Assembly (NCBI RefSeq): GCF_001679725.1
Contig: NZ_CP016283.1
Span: forward strand, 1 to 64,000
DNA: 64,000 bases
Reading direction: 5' to 3'
DNA from: Cryobacterium arcticum
GTDB lineage: Bacteria; Actinomycetota; Actinomycetes; Actinomycetales; Microbacteriaceae
The notes under the pieces are model-generated. The model was not told the DNA's origin. It saw only the letters and a list, made by a program, of their open reading frames with translations, and searched no databases. Both the position numbers and the translations under genes were made by a program. Below, one piece after another: positions 62,380 to 64,000 of the stretch (the stretch's first letter is position 1; each line of letters begins with the position of its first letter).

Positions 62380-63146
62380 CGAATCACCTGGTTCACGATC
62401 TTGGCGTAGGCGGCCACGACGGGTGCGCCCTTTCTGTAGTTGCCGTACCACTCCCCCGTGAGGCGGACTTCTTGAATGATGGCCCTTTCGGGCACTAGGG
62501 GCATGAGAAGCATTCCGGTAGCGCGCAGCTCGTCCGTGCTGGCTACGGCTGGGCGGGAGGGGATTGTTTCTTGGACCCTGCCGAGGACGATCCCGGCCTC
62601 TGAGAGCGTGATGGGTGCGGCGATGCGCGTTCTGCTGAGGCGGAACTGTTCGACAGTGCGCCGTGCGCCTGCAACACCATCCACGCCGTCACTGGAGGCC
62701 GTGGCGGCATAGACAATCGAGTCGGCAGCATTCAAGGCCGACAGGATGAGCGGCCCGCCCTGCCTGTTGGGGCAGTCGATAACCACCAGGTCGGCAGAGA
62801 TGCCGACAAGTGCCGTTCGTAGTCTCAATTCGGCGTGGTCTGCTCGATCAGCCTCACGGTTGGAGACGTTGCGAGCGGAAGGAATCACGCGGAGATTCTT
62901 TGACCAGGTGGACTGCACGGCCAGATCCTCGCCCCATCCTTGCGGGTCTTCGTCTCCGAGAATCGCGCCGACGTGGAGGCCTTCACCGGAGGGTTCGACG
63001 TCGAGCCATTTGGTCGCTGCTGCACGGGGGTCAAGATCAACTAGGACCGTCCGCCGGCCTTGCTCGGCGGCCGTCATTGCGATCGATACGGCGGTAGTCG
63101 TTTTCGAGACGCCGCCCGATTCGCTGTAGACCATTAATGTTTGCAT
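62376..63146 (-). CDS. parA: ParA-family partition ATPase
   Basis: A 256-residue ATPase if started at ATG 63146, where the fold begins (MQTLMVYSESGGVSKTT). The deviant Walker A reads ESGGVSKTTTA: the signature Lys before GG is replaced by Ser, while the second Lys stays. Walker A-prime is VLVDLDPR and Walker B VVIDCPN. It drives plasmid partition. Four in-frame starts lie between 63146 and 63182, some inside the upstream repeat, so the true start is open. Confidence 0.82.
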   Translation of the reverse strand: MQTLMVYSESGGVSKTTTAVSIAMTAAEQGRRTVLVDLDPRAAATKWLDVEPSGEGLHVGAILGDEDPQGWGEDLAVQSTWSKNLRVIPSARNVSNREADRADHAELRLRTALVGISADLVVIDCPNRQGGPLILSALNAADSIVYAATASSDGVDGVAGARRTVEQFRLSRTRIAAPITLSEAGIVLGRVQETIPSRPAVASTDELRATGMLLMPLVPERAIIQEVRLTGEWYGNYRKGAPVVAAYAKIVNQVIR

Positions 63147-63150
63147 GCTT

Positions 63151-63210
63151 TCAATCATTCCTGCTTGCATTCCTTCTGTCAATCATTCCTGCATTCTTTC
63201 TGTCTTTCTG
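63151..63210 (-). repeat. Tandem repeats at the parA start (centromere candidate)
   Basis: TCAATCATTCCTGC occurs at 63151-63164 and 63179-63192 (28-bp unit), followed by short TTTCTGTC repeats to about 63210. The array overlaps the parA start region, as parS/operator arrays of small plasmid systems do. An AT-rich ATTAATTAAT follows at 63221-63230. Confidence 0.5.
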
Positions 63211-63296
63211 TCTTTCATGCATTAATTAATCGACTTGAAGAACGGGCAACACTTCGTTATCGCGCTTACGGGGGAGCGTGAGGGGGCCGCCCCTCA

Positions 63297-63322
63297 CCGG
63301 CTGGCCCGCGAGGGCCAGCCGG
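63297..63322. terminator. 11-bp stem-loop
   Basis: CCGGCTGGCCC and GGGCCAGCCGG form a perfect 11-bp stem with GCGA loop, just past the stop of the 38-codon gene on the minus strand. Confidence 0.65.
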
Positions 63323-63335
63323 GAGTTGGCCCTGG

Positions 63336-63452
63336 CTAGTTCGCCTCGACCAGGCACTGGGGGCAGCCCTTGGCGATTGACAGCGCTCGCGCAAAGTCGT
63401 CCATGCGGTGCAAGCTCTGGTGGTCGGAGCAGGGGGAGAAGCGTTCGGTCAT
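63336..63452 (-). CDS. 38-residue Cys/His peptide
   Basis: A short frame: MTERFSPCSDHQSLHRM, then a helix, and CPQC near the end. GGAAGG lies about 8 bp before the ATG and a hairpin follows the stop. It may bind zinc. No family known. Confidence 0.5.
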   Translation of the reverse strand: MTERFSPCSDHQSLHRMDDFARALSIAKGCPQCLVEAN

Positions 63453-63504
63453 GATGCTGCCTTCCGGCTGGGGGAGGGGCGGCCGTGGCCGCCCCTCCGG
63501 ATGG

Positions 63505-63708
63505 TTAGTCGTTGACGCGGGTGAGAGTGTCGACGAAGGTCACGTATTCAGCACCGTCGATTGTCGCGGTGTGGCTGAGTACGTATCTGACGTGTGCGTG
63601 GCTGCTCAGGTTCTCGCTGCGGTTGGCGAGCTGACGACTGCGGGCCTGGCCTTCGTTGTCGACCTTGGTGACGCGCGTCTCGATTGTCTGGATGCTCATG
63701 GTGGCCAT
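63505..63708 (-). CDS. Small hypothetical plasmid protein
   Basis: A 67-residue protein (SIQTIETRVTKVDNEGQARSRQ, then HVRYVLSHTATIDGAEYVTFVDTL). It is hydrophilic and probably mixed alpha/beta. No family known. Confidence 0.5.
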   Translation of the reverse strand: MATMSIQTIETRVTKVDNEGQARSRQLANRSENLSSHAHVRYVLSHTATIDGAEYVTFVDTLTRVND

Positions 63709-63726
63709 TTCTCTTCCTCCCGTTCG

Positions 63727-64000
63727 CTAGATGTTGCGGAGCATGCTGACGATGGTGGGGAACGGCGACAGGCTCTCAATGAGCGTGTCGACAGTTCCCG
63801 GGTCGGGCTTCTGGGCGAAAGCCTTCTGGACCCGCGCGAACTGGCTATCGCTGAGCCCGACGGTTTGGCCCTCATGGTTGGTGCCGACTGCGATAGCGGT
63901 TCCAAAGATCACGGTCGGGTTGCCGAGCAGGTGGGCCAGCACGGTTGCGGGCAGGTTCAGGGTCGACCCGTTGATGAGTCCCTCATCGTCCACGAAAAGG
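63727..64000 (-). CDS. DUF3846-like protein, N-terminus off the window
   Basis: At least 90 residues reach the right edge; a GTG at 63993 is one possible start, but the reading frame stays open beyond it (LFVDDEGLINGSTLNLPATVLA). The pattern FVDDEGL...GNPTVIFGTAIAVG is similar to DUF3846 proteins of plasmids and phages. Function unknown. Confidence 0.6.
   Translation of the reverse strand, partial: LFVDDEGLINGSTLNLPATVLAHLLGNPTVIFGTAIAVGTNHEGQTVGLSDSQFARVQKAFAQKPDPGTVDTLIESLSPFPTIVSMLRNI

Noticed and set aside
1..64000. CRISPR arrays, rRNA and tRNA genes
   Set aside because: I looked for regularly spaced repeats and cloverleaf or rRNA-like stretches and saw none.

Overview
The window is 64 kb of high-GC DNA whose genes look actinobacterial. 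It carries CmtR-, KmtR- and CsoR-type metal sensors with the ligand spacing of the mycobacterial proteins, Tat and lipoprotein signals typical of the phylum, and GTG or TTG starts joined by 4-bp stop/start overlaps. The right end (about 59-64 kb) holds a ParA/DNA-binding partition pair, a single-strand binding protein, a NrdH-like redoxin and a DUF3846-like gene, so this is most likely a large plasmid or integrated plasmid. A member of the Microbacteriaceae or Micrococcaceae is plausible, but the genus cannot be told from the sequence alone.

Layout. 0-5.5 kb: two thiol-disulfide proteins, a Cd/Pb-type regulator-ATPase pair (CmtR-like plus a P1B ATPase) and a two-component system whose sensor has a His/Met-rich outer loop. 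5.7-25.1 kb: a copper island. It has a CPD-motif P1B ATPase, CsoR with four 17-18 bp operators, a CopZ-like chaperone and a CPC-motif CopA, then secreted or membrane proteins (DUF6153, DUF305, two M23 peptidases, a BNR-repeat lipoprotein, Lgt, a multicopper oxidase, glutaredoxin, TlpA, CcdA, DUF2933, DUF3105, SHOCT and a YVTN beta-propeller). 25.4-29.5 kb: a P1B-4 (SPC/HEGST) ATPase and an MFS exporter, each behind its own KmtR-like regulator. 29.8-38.1 kb: a PAP2 phosphatase with a two-component system, DedA, a DUF347 protein, UppP, a GT2-GtrA glycosyltransferase and a GT39-like enzyme. All of these act, or plausibly act, on undecaprenyl-phosphate lipid carriers. 38.3-43.1 kb: a two-component system coupled to an ABC exporter and a lipoprotein. 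43.8-52.6 kb: a mobile segment with transposon end repeats, resolvases, a fused transposase remnant and cargo (uracil-DNA glycosylase, LysR plus a TDT transporter, a Lipoprotein_15 protein, PadR plus ChrA, a second UppP). 52.8-55.2 kb: MerR plus SulP between 40-bp direct repeats. 55.3-58.9 kb: a methyltransferase/endonuclease-like pair with a divergent unknown gene. 59-64 kb: plasmid backbone with several very small genes.

The signal I find most interesting is in the 30-38 kb block. Five promoter regions carry CTTA-type half-sites exactly 11 bp apart on the strand of the following gene, three of them at exactly -39 and -28 from the start codon. They precede PAP2, DedA, DUF347, GT2-GtrA and GT39, and the PAP2 operon itself encodes an OmpR-type regulator and a sensor with an ExxE motif. 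This resembles the layout of a PmrAB regulon and suggests a dedicated, self-regulated undecaprenyl-phosphate carrier and glycosylation system. Other notable points are twin ArsR genes that look leaderless with the operator across the start codon, inverted Mu/Tn552-class transposon ends about 7.7 kb apart, a well-formed resolvase crossover site, two adjacent perfect palindromes, and several small genes with good ribosome binding sites.
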